Assembly: GCF_002865645.1 (NCBI RefSeq)
Contig: NW_020194521.1
Location: 124,001 to 188,000 of the forward strand
Reading direction: 5' to 3'
Origin: Hyaloscypha bicolor E
Taxonomy: Eukaryota > Ascomycota > Leotiomycetes > Helotiales > Hyaloscyphaceae
Length of the DNA stretch: 64,000 nucleotides
This document shows, piece after piece, positions 1-10,277 of this stretch. The notes under the pieces were generated by a model. The model ran no database searches and was not told where the DNA came from. It saw only the letters and a list, made by a program, of their open reading frames with translations. How positions within the stretch are numbered: the stretch's first letter is position 1; the number at the start of each line of letters is the position of its first letter. A program made the translations under genes and the position numbers.

Positions 1-132
1 GGCGGTGTGGTAGCAGGAGCTGAGAAGCCAACAGTCACAGACACATTTCTTCCAGAAGGGTGCCTAAAGTATTCGAATTGGTAGGTGCACACGAAACCAA
101 TCAAAGCAGCCAAAAAGGGGCAATAAAAGATC
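1..132 (-). CDS. possible exon of a gene running off the left edge
   Basis: On the minus strand an open frame runs from about 132 to the window edge. It encodes a hydrophobic stretch (LAALIGFVCTYQFEYF) followed by a Ser/Thr/Pro-containing segment. A CTAAC branch-like site and an AG lie directly upstream (about 132-142) and a GTACGT donor-like site at about 165, but the implied 33-bp intron would be unusually short. There is no start codon and no recognisable domain, so this is only a candidate exon of a membrane or secreted protein. Confidence 0.22.
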
Positions 133-584
133 TTATTAGTTAGAAAAGTAGATCTCGCACGTACCAGGTCGAATATTTATAGCACCCTACGGTATCGCAC
201 GCTGACGCATGGGCATATGTACGCAGGGAGTTGAAGACTACGATATATCATATATCCAGGACTTATTTCTTCCAGGCATTTCCAAGAGTATGAGATATTA
301 GGGTAGTGTATTTTTTCTTTGCGCGTTCATTCATGTCGTAAGTACCATTTCAATGGCGGAGGGCCAATATTTCTGGAATTTGCCATTTGAAAGATTGTAT
401 ATCAAAGCCTCGACCAATAATTCTTTTTACTCGAATCTATTGTTGTGCTTGGTGGCTCAGTGGCTTGTAGGGCTGAAAGACTGAGGCTGCCTAGCGAGAA
501 GTGATCTAAGAAGAGGGATGCTTTGCTTTCCCCCGTGCCACAGCCTTTTTCTTCTCTCAGCTTCGACATTGCGATTTCACCAAC
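133..584. other. intergenic, upstream of the fasciclin gene
   Basis: No convincing coding frame was found. Composition is moderately AT-rich and the stretch presumably holds the promoter of the fasciclin gene at 585. I saw no clear TATA box. Confidence 0.4.
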
Positions 585-2012
585 ATGGGCCTCAAAGGTC
601 TACTAATAGCCTGCTTCCGGGTTTCAGCCCTAGTCGGGGCGCAGACGATCCCACGGGACACAATCCTAAATATACTCTCATCAGATCCTCAACTGAGCGG
701 GCTTTCGACAGTTGTCAACTCCTTCCCCCTCCTCGTCCAGCAATTTAACAAGGCAGATAACTTCACATTCTTGGCTCCAACTAATGACGCTATTTCATTA
801 TGGCTTGCGACGAATCGTTCATCGGATTATATCCAAGCTACATTACAGTACCATCTCCTGAGCGGCACATTCCCAAGTGCATTTATCGCCAGCACGCCAA
901 TATTCATTCCTACAGCCCTCACAAGCCATTCGTTCTGCAATATGACTGGTGGTCAAAGGGTAAAGGCAACATCTAACGATGGGCATCTCTTGTTTGGTTC
1001 CGCGCTACAGACTACAAGTAATGCCCTCTCAACGGTAGGAATCACCGTATCTTCAGAAGCCCTGAGATCCATCCGAAGACTAACAGTTGCTGAAGGACAT
1101 AATAGCCTTTGGGGGAATCGTTCACATCATCGACAAAGTCCTGGAACTTCCAATCGGACCTGCTCAAACAATCGTGGCCGAAAACTTAAGCTATTTCATC
1201 GCCATGGCCGAGAAAGGAGGATACCTCAGTGCAGAGGCTCGGCCTTTCGTCGATGCCTACTTTAGTCGGCCCGACACCACATATTTCATATTCAATTCTG
1301 CCAAGGCGTTGGCGCACTTGAACGACACAAGCGTGAATATAACTACACTTCTAAACTCATCGGGTTATGGTCTTGCTCCTCGAGTAATTTATTCAACGGC
1401 TTTTGTGAACGGGACTCAGATTATGACGGTTTTGGGTCTTCCCTTGTTAGTTACGGTACAAGATGGGGATACATACATCAATTACGCGAAAGTTACCTCA
1501 AGGGACAACTTTATCAGCAACGGTGTATTTCATGTTATTGACGAGTAAGTCTACAGTCACTTGGATTTCATGTATGGTTCAGAGTAAGATCTGACTGAAG
1601 GACTTTCAGTATTATAGACCCGGGGAATATAACAGGTCCTCCTCCGTCCTCCACAAACACAACCGAAGCACAGACTTCGATGCACTTTTCAACAGGAGCA
1701 AAGACTGGCATAGGAGTTGGTACAAGTGTCGGGGTTCTAGCCGTGGCTGCGGCATTAATCTTTATATATCGCAGGAAACGAAGCTCGAGTTCATGGATGG
1801 AGAGGAATTCAAATACATGGAGAGATAAGAGGAGACCGGGAGAGCTAAGTAGTAATTTACTGCTTGAATTGTTCCAGTTAGGAACTGACAAATCTACAGT
1901 CGAGTTGAGTGCAAGATCCTGTCACGAGTTACCAGAATTGCCAACGACGGAATCGGCTGTTGAGCTGCCTGCTGGATATGGTTTCCAACAAGAGATTGGG
2001 AGAGCTTTTTAG
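585..2012 (+). CDS. fasciclin (FAS1) domain membrane glycoprotein
   Basis: Three exons: 585-1034, 1087-1544 and 1610-2012, joining in frame to 436 residues. Introns of 52 bp (GTAGGA...ACAG) and 65 bp (GTAAGT...TCAG). The product starts with a signal peptide (about residues 1-20). Two FAS1-like repeats follow: the first reads NFTFLAPTNDA, and LLKDIIAFGGIVHIIDKVL sits right after the first splice junction. The second repeat ends in GVFHVIDDII across the second junction. A short Ser/Thr/Pro linker leads to one membrane helix (about residues 336-355, VGVLAVAAALIFIY), a basic stop-transfer RRKR and a cytoplasmic tail of about 80 residues. Several N-glycosylation sequons lie in the ectodomain. FAS1 proteins of fungi act in cell-surface adhesion, so a type I surface adhesin-like role is inferred. 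The frame change at 1034/1087 rules out an intronless reading. Confidence 0.85.
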
Positions 2013-2200
2013 TGACAAGCCCGTACAGGTTTCTAAGGCAACGGAATGTCCGAAAAGCCAATTCCCAAGTGCGCACCATACATAAGTGTTCTTCTCAGAA
2101 GTCATGCGTTGTGACTTCGAGGTGACCTTTGCGGTCTGTTGCAACTTCCTTTCTGCCCGCCGCGTGGCCGTGTCGTGACTGGACAGAAAACAAGACAGAT

Positions 2201-2455
2201 AACGGGGCCCTCATCTGCGTTCACAATGAAGGATATGGGCGTGCAAATCAAGCTGAGATGAAGGCGGTGTTTGGAGATGATCCTGCAAGCGCCTCGATGA
2301 AGAATGGCGGCGCGGATTGGGTTACGAAAACCTCCCCGCGTTTTGAGGTTGCGAATGGACAGCATGTATCGCTGACGAAGTGCCGCCTTGTGGGAGATCT
2401 GCTCCCGCCGGATAGACCGAATCGTGTGAAGATTGCGGTTTATGAGATACTTTGA
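2201..2455 (+). CDS. hypothetical 3' exon or gene remnant
   Basis: An open frame encodes a hydrophilic segment that reads like real protein (ALICVHNEGYGRANQAEM, then ...GDLLPPDRPNRVKIAVYEIL ending in a stop). An AG acceptor-like site (AAGACAG) precedes it at about 2200. A nearby ATG at 2104 is in another frame and closes at once, so the 5' part is missing or spliced in from somewhere I could not identify. Family not recognised. It may be a truncated remnant between two intact genes. Confidence 0.25.
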   Translation, partial: NGALICVHNEGYGRANQAEMKAVFGDDPASASMKNGGADWVTKTSPRFEVANGQHVSLTKCRLVGDLLPPDRPNRVKIAVYEIL

Positions 2456-2701
2456 GATAGGTCCATGGAGTCGGTGGAACCAGAGGGTTGTAGAATCGGA
2501 GGCGGCAGTATAGAAATACATACAACGTTTTAAAAGTATATATAAAGTGTATAGACGTTGCGAATGCTTGTAAGATGATCTAATATATCGCACTTTACGT
2601 ATTTACTAAATTAGCAAGTAGAGAAGACAGGGGCCCGCTTGCATAGCAGGTTGGAGTGCGAAGAAGTTCTCCATTTTAACGCTATTGAAAAAGATTCCTG
2701 G

Positions 2702-4389
2702 TCAGTTTGGAACCAGCTCCAACTCCTGGCCTTCGACCCAGTTCCCATGCAACCCCGCTCTCAACCTGATAGGAAGTAATACAATAGCTTGTGGTTTGGA
2801 GAAATCTCTGGTATCGACCAAGTGCAGCTCGCTCGTCATTAACTCGTAGTTATTCACCAATGCAAGAAGGTAACCGTCACCTTCTTGGGCATCTAAAGAC
2901 CGTGGAATGAAGACGGGCTCTTGAACCAAGTGTTTCGGACCGACAAAGTATTTCTCGCACTTGCCGGTAACCTCGTCAAAATGTCCTAATGCGTTATATG
3001 GTGGGTGTCCGCCACCCATGACGGGGCCAATAGCAAGGAAATCAGTGCCTAGTCTTGGATCCATGAGGTCGCAAAAGATGTGTCGGTGTTTCGACATCGA
3101 GAAGCGGTCATCGATGCGGCAGAATTCGATGTCTTCTTTCAAAATGATTTGCGGAGTAATATCCAAGTTGCTTGCTTTCGGATCGATGGCGAATTGCGCG
3201 AGGTGCGACGTGATTTGGTGCGGATCTGGAGCATTTCCTTGTGCGTCTGGCCACCAGAAGAAGACATTCTTGTCACTAATGGGAAGTTCGAGCATAATTT
3301 GTCCGTCATCTGCCTCGTACGCGTTGGATACATGGCCTGGAAAAGCATTCGGGGCTCGGAACCACTGTACTACACTTTAGCCATACTGCAACTGCGAACA
3401 TGAGACTGCCCCCAAAAAGCCTCATACCTTGATATCTGATCCTTGAGCACCTCGCCGGGGAAGGACCCCGATATAGAATGGGATTTCCGAATTCCATTGC
3501 CAGTGCTCTCCACCTTGCTTCATCCGTTCGATGTCACACGTCTGAGGAATTAGGGGGAAAATTACATAGTTTTCCGTAACTGCAAAGTCATGAATCATGG
3601 CAACTACAGGGGATACCATCCAAACGACTTCTTTGAATCGACCGCCTGGACTAACAGTGTAGTAGCAGATATCTGGCGTGGCGTCACCTTTTGCTTCGTA
3701 GCCAAAGCACACAAGTTCCTTGGTAACAGGATCGATTTTAGGATGAGCAGAAAATGTCAAGCTGGGAAGCTGCCCATTGAAATCCCAAAGCCCAATCGTC
3801 TCCAAAGTTTCTGGGTTCATGGCGTAGGGTGGAGAATCCTCTTTGCAGGCCAGCAACATTCCGTTGAAGTAAAAGATGTTCGTGTTGGCAGTGCTTCGAA
3901 TTTTGATCTCAACAGCGTCTGTGTATTTGTTGCGATATTTGCCTGCATTGTCTAGGTCAGGACCAACTCGGGCCTGGAAGTTGGCAAACTACCTACCCAT
4001 CAAAGCACGCTGCGCCTCTTTCTCCTTGAGAAATTTCTCGGTGCGAACATATCTCTGCTTGAAATGAACCTTTCCTGACTGAACACGAAAGGCGCTGACG
4101 TTGCCGTCGCCGTTAAACCACTAAAAGCAACCGAATAAGTTGAAAGACCACGATCAACGCCTCTCAGCCCACGTAAACTCACTGGATCGTCTTCAATCAA
4201 CGGCGGGAGCTGTGGATCTGGCATGACACGGTAGAAAGTCCCATCCAGCTCAAGAGGAATAGAGCCGATGACCTCGAGGTTCTGGACCTCCCCTTCGAAG
4301 CGACATGGTTTCATAAAACCCGAGAACTGTGGAAAAGGGGGGAATTTCTGCGAGGCCTGAGGAGGCAGGCTGCGGAAGTGACCGGCCAT
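2702..4389 (-). CDS. carotenoid cleavage dioxygenase-family enzyme
   Basis: Four exons on the minus strand: 4389-4183, 4120-3997, 3942-3428, 3364-2702, giving 502 residues with every junction in phase (introns of 62, 54 and 63 bp). Diagnostic stretches: IPLELDGTFYRVMPDPQ, WFNGDGNVSAFR, ALMGKYRNKYTD, WFRAPNAFPGHVSNAYE and GLHGNWV. The four iron-ligand histidines of the family are present at about residues 177 (FSAHP), 228 (MIHDF), 293 (FPGHV) and 488 (GLHGN). The family uses a non-haem Fe(II) seven-bladed propeller to cleave C=C bonds of apocarotenoids or of stilbenes such as resveratrol. Which substrate applies cannot be read from sequence. No signal peptide, so probably cytosolic. The GKYRN motif is only restored if the second intron ends at ATGCAG, which decided that splice site. 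The start is the ATG at 4389; the longer frame upstream begins only with TTG. Confidence 0.88.
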
Positions 4390-5710
4390 GATGGGCAAAA
4401 CAGGCGTAAAAATGCAAGAGGAGAGTTGAGACCAGTGAGAATTCTGGATCTCGCGGGACTGCGAATGTGAAGGAACGTGATCGGAAGAGGTATAGGAAAC
4501 CGATCGTAACCTATGACACTTGACAAAGTTCGCATTGCGTGGTCAAACAGCATGTGCGCCTATCTGGAGGGAGTTTCGAAGGGGCGCGAGAGCGGGGGCA
4601 GGCAAGGGAGCCGAGAAGCGGACGTTCCCAACCCCACATCCCGGCCTCGCGGCCTCGCCCTCTCCGATTCTTCGGCGCCAGAATGCCGGAACAAGTCTAA
4701 CTAATGTATCTCAATATGGAATCTCAAATTACTTGGATTTGAAAATACTTTTTCTTGGTAATCGGATGCGCCATGCCTGGTCCCTGCATCGGCTCCAGGT
4801 TCCCCTGTCTCTCCCCGGAGTCGACCAGGATCTAGATCGGGACAATATTGAAGCTATAAGCTAGTGAAAATGTCCTATGGACAGCCACACTCTATTTACT
4901 GGCGGTCAGTAACAATCCTGCTATTGGATGGCCAGATCGAGAAACAAGAACAACTCTTGCGTTGAAGAAATCGCGGCTCTATTGTACTTCCCATAGAACT
5001 ACCGATACAGATGCAGACCCTCCGCAACCATGGCCATTCTCAGTGTTATACCGCTCATTACGACGGCCAGGAAGTCTTATCACCTTCGCCCTGTCGTTAT
5101 CCTGCGAATATCGTTCGACCCCAGGTCAGCCCGGGCTCAGTCTCCACCTCGGCGTCATTGTTAATCCAAGGTGCCGATGAAGCCCAATGTCTGGTTGCAG
5201 TTGAATCGTCATCATTGAATATATATTAGATACTCATCTCTAGTGAATTGCTGCATAATGCCAATATAAGAAGTGGTTATGCCAAATCTTTGATGCGACG
5301 ACGAGGCTTCTGCGTTGCTCGACTGGAGACTTTTGAAGTCAACTCAACTGTGCCCCTTGCCGCCAACCATGCGGTCATCCAGGTTATGGGAAACAAAGAG
5401 CATTCACTTTCCCTGTAAAACACAATAACAGATGATCGAACTTGGAACAGATAAGTTTATGTCTCTTTGGAAACATAGACATTTTATATAATGAAGCTCC
5501 TTGGGGGGTTTGGCTCGCATTTACAGGTTACAACTCGGTGAATTGACCTTTCGGCCTCTATTTTCCCTCTTAGATCCTCAAGTTCCTCAACTTCCCTGGG
5601 CGATACCATCTACCAGCTTATCTCATACATACCAGCAAAGATCTAGTGAAAGCAAATCGATACACAAAGGCCAAGCGATAAGCAGTTGCTTGATAATTTC
5701 CCAACGGAAC
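4390..5710. other. intergenic stretch without recognisable gene
   Basis: Between the convergently read CCD promoter side and the 3' end of the tannase gene. Open frames are short, overlap on both strands and show no family resemblance. It holds the CCD 5' flank (about 4390-4600) and the tannase 3' flank. Confidence 0.5.
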
Positions 5711-7393
5711 TCAATGCAGCCCCTTACATGCCCAACTCTCAGCCAAGTCCGGATCCCCCGCCCCATCCCACCTCGCTTGCATCGGATACGGACAAACAAG
5801 TCTCTGCCTCCTCACCCCCTTCTCAACCCTATCATCCACAAACTTCGTCGCCACCAACTCCTCCGGCGCGACACCCTCCTCAACCCACCTCATCAACGCC
5901 AACACCACATCATGTCTCGGATCCTCAAACCCCGGAATGCTCTTCACATTCGCTCCTAACGTAGAATGCTGGCCTCCACCACCGATGTACCAAGGTGCGT
6001 CTCCGATAGAACCGCTGCAGTGAAGTAGCCCGGGGATCAGATAGAGTTTGTAGAATGAAGGTGTGGAGACGCCTTTGGGGATGAGGCTGCGGAGGATCTG
6101 TTGGTGCAGGTAGATACTTGCGGTTGCGGGGATTAGACCATCGCTGTAGCCGTGGTAATGAATGAGTTTCCCACCTCGAGCAGCGAAAGGGGAGAGGTCG
6201 AAATCATCGGCATTTGCTTGACCGGGATTTGTCTCATCGCCTAGTTGGACGGTACGGAAATCGAAGTTCGTGGCCCAGTCGTAGTCTGTCGTGGTGAGAT
6301 TAAGCAGGAAGTTTGAGACCCAGGTCGTTCCCATAGGGTGTGGTAGGCCCGAGTCAGCGTAACTCATGAATCCGCCAAATTGTGCTTCTGCTCCGCGAGA
6401 GAGGTGGGGGAATAGGAATGTGTTGTTTGTATCTACCCAATCGCTGAATGATTTATCGAGAGTATTGAGCTGTGATGCGGTAAGACATTTGCTTTTGTCG
6501 GATTTTGGGCCACAGAGGAGAGTTTCAGGGACGAAGATGCAGCCTTCTGGGTTGGAGATAATCCCATCGATGAGACCGTCCTGAGGATCGCATTGCTTCA
6601 TCACCTCTGCAGCAATAATTGTGGCGAACAAGGAAGATGGAATGTGATTCGGCCCATTAAGTGGCAGGTTCCAGAGGCTCATTGTTAAATGCCATGGCTG
6701 GAGATGCGATGTCCACCACGCTGGGGCAGCAGATATAACACCGTCAAAATCTTCTGGAAACATTTGGAGTTCCTTCAGACCTTGTCGTCCACCAGTCGAG
6801 CATGACGAGAAATACGAATACTTGATCTTCGAATTGTAATATTTCTGCGTGATAACCTTAGCGAGCTCGACAGATTCATGCATGGCTCGATATCCCCAGT
6901 CTTTTTGCGTTTCTGGGTTGTGCAGTGCCCAAGAAGCGTCGGGCACAGAGGACGTGTGTCCGGTATCCGTTGACATGGAAGCAAAGCCAGATAAAGCTGA
7001 TGATTCCATGTCATTCCAATTAATCCCACCTCCGAATCCCCCATTTCCAGACCCCATGAATCGAAGATTCCATTCATCAGGCAGGAATAGACCGAAGTTG
7101 AATGAGGAGGTCGTAGATGATATCACATTCACTGTGATTGCACACAGCGCCGGGAGACCTGTTGCTGGGTGTGGAAAGGGTGGCGAGGGTTGTGACCAGG
7201 TGCCATTGGCTTGTACAGGGACAGCGTTTATGATGGATGCGTGTGATGGGAGAAATGAAGAGAGAGCAGACGGTGAGCATTCAAGTACAGGGCCAGCTGT
7301 ACTCTGAAACACAGGTATGAGACCCAAGAGAGACTGCGCAGAAGTCTTCAGTGTCGACCACCAATTGCCAGTCGAGAGTTGAGAACTGTTCAT
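5711..7393 (-). CDS. tannase/feruloyl esterase family hydrolase
   Basis: Single exon, 560 residues, starting at the ATG at 7393; an in-frame stop lies just upstream. The family signature CSTGGRQG places the nucleophile at Ser199. The rest of the catalytic triad is Asp418 (GYSDGLIP) and His458 (GLLHCSG). Cys198 and Cys459 flank Ser and His and can form the CS-D-HC disulfide typical of the family. Other family stretches are GSGNGGFGG and the acidic DGLIDGIISNPEGC calcium-binding-type loop. Members hydrolyse gallate esters of tannins or feruloyl esters of plant cell walls and are normally secreted. The N-terminus here is not a classic signal peptide: the first hydrophobic run begins near residue 17. 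The real start may differ or secretion may be unconventional. Confidence 0.9.
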   Translation of the reverse strand: MNSSQLSTGNWWSTLKTSAQSLLGLIPVFQSTAGPVLECSPSALSSFLPSHASIINAVPVQANGTWSQPSPPFPHPATGLPALCAITVNVISSTTSSFNFGLFLPDEWNLRFMGSGNGGFGGGINWNDMESSALSGFASMSTDTGHTSSVPDASWALHNPETQKDWGYRAMHESVELAKVITQKYYNSKIKYSYFSSCSTGGRQGLKELQMFPEDFDGVISAAPAWWTSHLQPWHLTMSLWNLPLNGPNHIPSSLFATIIAAEVMKQCDPQDGLIDGIISNPEGCIFVPETLLCGPKSDKSKCLTASQLNTLDKSFSDWVDTNNTFLFPHLSRGAEAQFGGFMSYADSGLPHPMGTTWVSNFLLNLTTTDYDWATNFDFRTVQLGDETNPGQANADDFDLSPFAARGGKLIHYHGYSDGLIPATASIYLHQQILRSLIPKGVSTPSFYKLYLIPGLLHCSGSIGDAPWYIGGGGQHSTLGANVKSIPGFEDPRHDVVLALMRWVEEGVAPEELVATKFVDDRVEKGVRRQRLVCPYPMQARWDGAGDPDLAESWACKGLH

Positions 7394-8316
7394 GTTGCTC
7401 TTGGGACTTTACGATCCCGAGGTTATCTTGTCCAGATTATGTAGATTATGTAACGTTCTGTGTGCACGTCGTGGGAAGTGGTGCACGAGGGGCGGGGCTG
7501 ACGGAGCTGATGAAGTCCCGAATCGTGGGAGAAGTCGCTGGGGTAACCTTAAAGAACAGGCCAATCAAGGAAACATGAGGATATTTGCTGCCCTTCAGTA
7601 TATGCTAGCTGAGGATCGAGGAGAGTTCAACTCAAAGAGATGCAGAATTTTAGGGTAAATGCGCATAAATGGGTAAAATTTGCCCGAGATTCGATGGACG
7701 GAAATCCCCCAGGGTACCGAAGTCGGTAGTGAGGACTGCGACAAGGATACAACGGACCCAGCAACCAAATTCCGCGATTCGCCAAGCTTCAAAACGGCAA
7801 GAACCTCACCAAAATCTCATACGACTATCTAATTGACTGAAAAACAGCAACGTAATCTTGCCCTTCAAATAAATCCAAATTATAGATAAATACAACGAAA
7901 TGCGAAGCGGCTTGAGGCCAAATACTTCCCTTCCTTCCTCTATCTCTGGGTGAGGCGGGCGTGAGTCACGCTCTCGCTTGAGACTCTCTGCTGATGCCAT
8001 ATGATTGGCTTGAGAGAAGGATCTCCCCTGCTAATGACTCGCAAGACCGCCTACGAAAATACGAAAGTCGAAGTATTAATTCGCGAGCTCGCATTCCCTA
8101 CATGTTGATTGGCCAGCCTTTACTCGCAGCCCAGGACTAAGTGAATGGAGGCCAAAATTTAGACGAGGCAAAGAGCAAAATAATAAGAACCCCGCCTCGT
8201 CTAACGTAATATGCCATGCAACTAATATCGATTGCCTTGACCTCAACTACAACAGAAGCAACACGCTACGCCTCTTGCGACCTCAACTCTCTCGCGACTT
8301 CACTCCTCCTGGCAAG
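7394..8316. other. intergenic, no gene seen
   Basis: The tannase promoter side followed by about 900 bp with only short overlapping frames on both strands. A CT-rich run precedes the ATG at 8317. Confidence 0.45.
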
Positions 8317-9060
8317 ATGAGCCGCCCCAGCACGCCGCGCACGCCGCCTCCGCCTCCGCCCCCCACCTCCGCAGTTCGGACCGGTCCAGCTGCCCCGACA
8401 ACCGTCGAATCCCCTCGCACGCGTCTAGTCCATGCTCTAACGTCTCTCGCGGCTCGAGGCCTTTCAGACCTTCGCCATGGTAGGTTCCCCCCGATGACGG
8501 CGACGCGTGCTAAACGCGCCTTAGGCCCTACGCGCTTCTCGTCCACCAAGCCCGCGTCGCGGACAAGGAGGAGAAGAAGCTCATCATCCCGACCACGCTA
8601 AAGACGCTCATCGGTATTTGCGACGCCAGAGGAGTGGATTGGTCTGTCGCTTTGGAGGGCTTCCGTGTCCATGGCAATGAAGTGCGTAGGGAGGATACCT
8701 TGTTCAAGGTCGTTATAGATGGCCCCAAAGTTATAAGTCAGCACTCTTTGTTTGGGATATATGTGGAAGTGCAATCCCTGAAATACAATTTGCAGGAGGT
8801 TGGAAACAGCTGAAATACTGAGACCCATCCAAGTGAAGAGTTGGTGGAGGCTCCTCCAGGCGCCAGAACTCTGACGAAAGTGAAATAGGGACCCACACCC
8901 AAAGATCTTGGAATACGCCGCCGAGGCACTTATAGTAGAAGCAGCTGCCTGACCGAGACCAACAGGCACACAAACAGTAGCGGATATGGGAGCTTTGGGA
9001 CCGCGGGGCGCGGACAGACCAGCAGCTTTGGCAGACTTTACGGTGTGAGATTCTATTCTC
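8317..9060 (+). CDS. unresolved multi-exon or decayed gene, function unknown
   Basis: An ATG at 8317 opens a Pro-rich N-terminus ([16 protein letters not shown]). After an interval with donor-like GTAGGT (8479) and an AG near 8524, another frame reads like authentic protein: [19 protein letters not shown], then [20 protein letters not shown]. Further open pieces follow in other frames: [20 protein letters not shown] at about 8795-8875 and [16 protein letters not shown] at about 8903-8950. I could not find splice sites that join all pieces in phase, so it is either a gene with unusual introns or a frameshifted pseudogene. The minus strand is also open here for 184 codons, but its translation looks like antisense shadow. 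No domain recognised. Confidence 0.3.
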
Positions 9061-9590
9061 AGGGGATCAGCATGCAGTGTCGGCACTTCGGTGAACGACA
9101 GGAAACTGGAGCACATACCGGTACGCCTCGGATCCCGGGTACTATGGGTCAATTTTCTCTTTCTTGCGCATTTCGTTCAGTCAGTAAGCTTGCCGCTCTT
9201 GCTCAGGCGCTAATCACCCTCGGCTCACTCTCGGCTCCGTCAACTCGCCTGAGCAACCTGAGCAAGATTTGCCACATTGTCACGTGTTTTGACTTCTCGC
9301 TTTTTGGCTAATTACACTTGACCTGACCTCTATTCGTCCACGGTACGGGGAGCACGGCACAATGACCCCACTAACCCCTTGAACCCGCCATAAGCAGACC
9401 TCCCCGAATTTCTCTAGGCTATAGCCACCGAGTCCTCAGGTCCCATAATAATTACAACTTTACCTCTTTTCCTATCCTCCCGATCTGGCGTGGGGAAACT
9501 CATATACCGCAGCCTCTGCGGCCGCTCCTCCCCACTAATCACCACGCCCTATTTTACTTCCCTCCGCAAGAAATAATTCTTTATCCTCAG

Positions 9591-9923
9591 CCACGCCTAC
9601 TCACGCCTCTGGAAAGGAAGAAAGAACGCCACGCGCGATGGACTTGCCAACTCGTTCGTCAGCCTGGTGTACGGAGGTCTGTATCTCGCTGCCGGTACAA
9701 CACCTTCTCCACGCGTGTTGAGCGGACGCTCTGGAAAGTCGCGGTTGTGGTAACGGCAACGGCATGGTCGGTTCTCATGCTGTCGCTATGGCTCTCGGTT
9801 CTACCAGACATGGATATCATGGCAAAGACGGATGCGGAGTCCAAGAGGAGGAAGAGGTTGATAAGGCGGGTTTTCAGTTCCGCTTGTAAGGTGTTTTTTT
9901 TATTTTTTTTAGCGTTGGACTAG
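9591..9923 (+). pseudogene. remnant of a small membrane-protein gene
   Basis: Two protein-like frames abut here. From about 9591: HAYSRLWKGRKNATRDGLAN, then SFVSLVYGGLYLAAG. From 9717 in a shifted frame: VERTLWKVAVVVTATAWSVL, then MLSLWLSVLPDMDIMAKTDA and a basic tail. The second piece holds one clear membrane helix. The shift near 9715 has no intron-sized gap, so a single-base indel is the simplest explanation. An acceptor-like TCAG at 9590 suggests that an upstream exon once existed. It sits at the border of the AT-rich stretch that begins at about 10.03 kb. Family unknown. Confidence 0.4.
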
Positions 9924-10277
9924 TTCCCGTGGTGTTAGTGAGGCTTTGTTAGGCGAATTGTTTGCTAGTATGAGGTCGTTACCGAAGGGGAGTTATGAGT
10001 TGTTAAGCTAGAGTGACACGTGGCCATATGCATCTTAAGTTACTTTAATAGGGTAAAAGTTCTACGAGGCGTAATAGAGATACAACTTTACTAAAACTTA
10101 GGATGAGTCTATTCTCTCTAATTATATATATATATAGTATAATAATATAATAAGAGTTTCTTAATAGTTATAAAACGATTAATATATATTATCCTATCAA
10201 GTTGTTTTGCGCCTAAGTGCCTAATTTCCTTAACTTCAAGACCCTAAAACCTCTCAGCAGCAGTCAATAAAGAGCCG
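9924..10277. other. AT-rich border zone, no gene
   Basis: Base composition shifts to A+T between about 10.03 and 10.2 kb, with TA-rich runs. It forms the 3' flank of the CorA-like gene. No coding frame found. Confidence 0.5.

Noticed and set aside
8598..9152. 184-codon minus-strand frame opposite the unresolved gene
   Set aside because: The plus strand has several better protein-like segments, and the minus frame reads as their complement without any motif.
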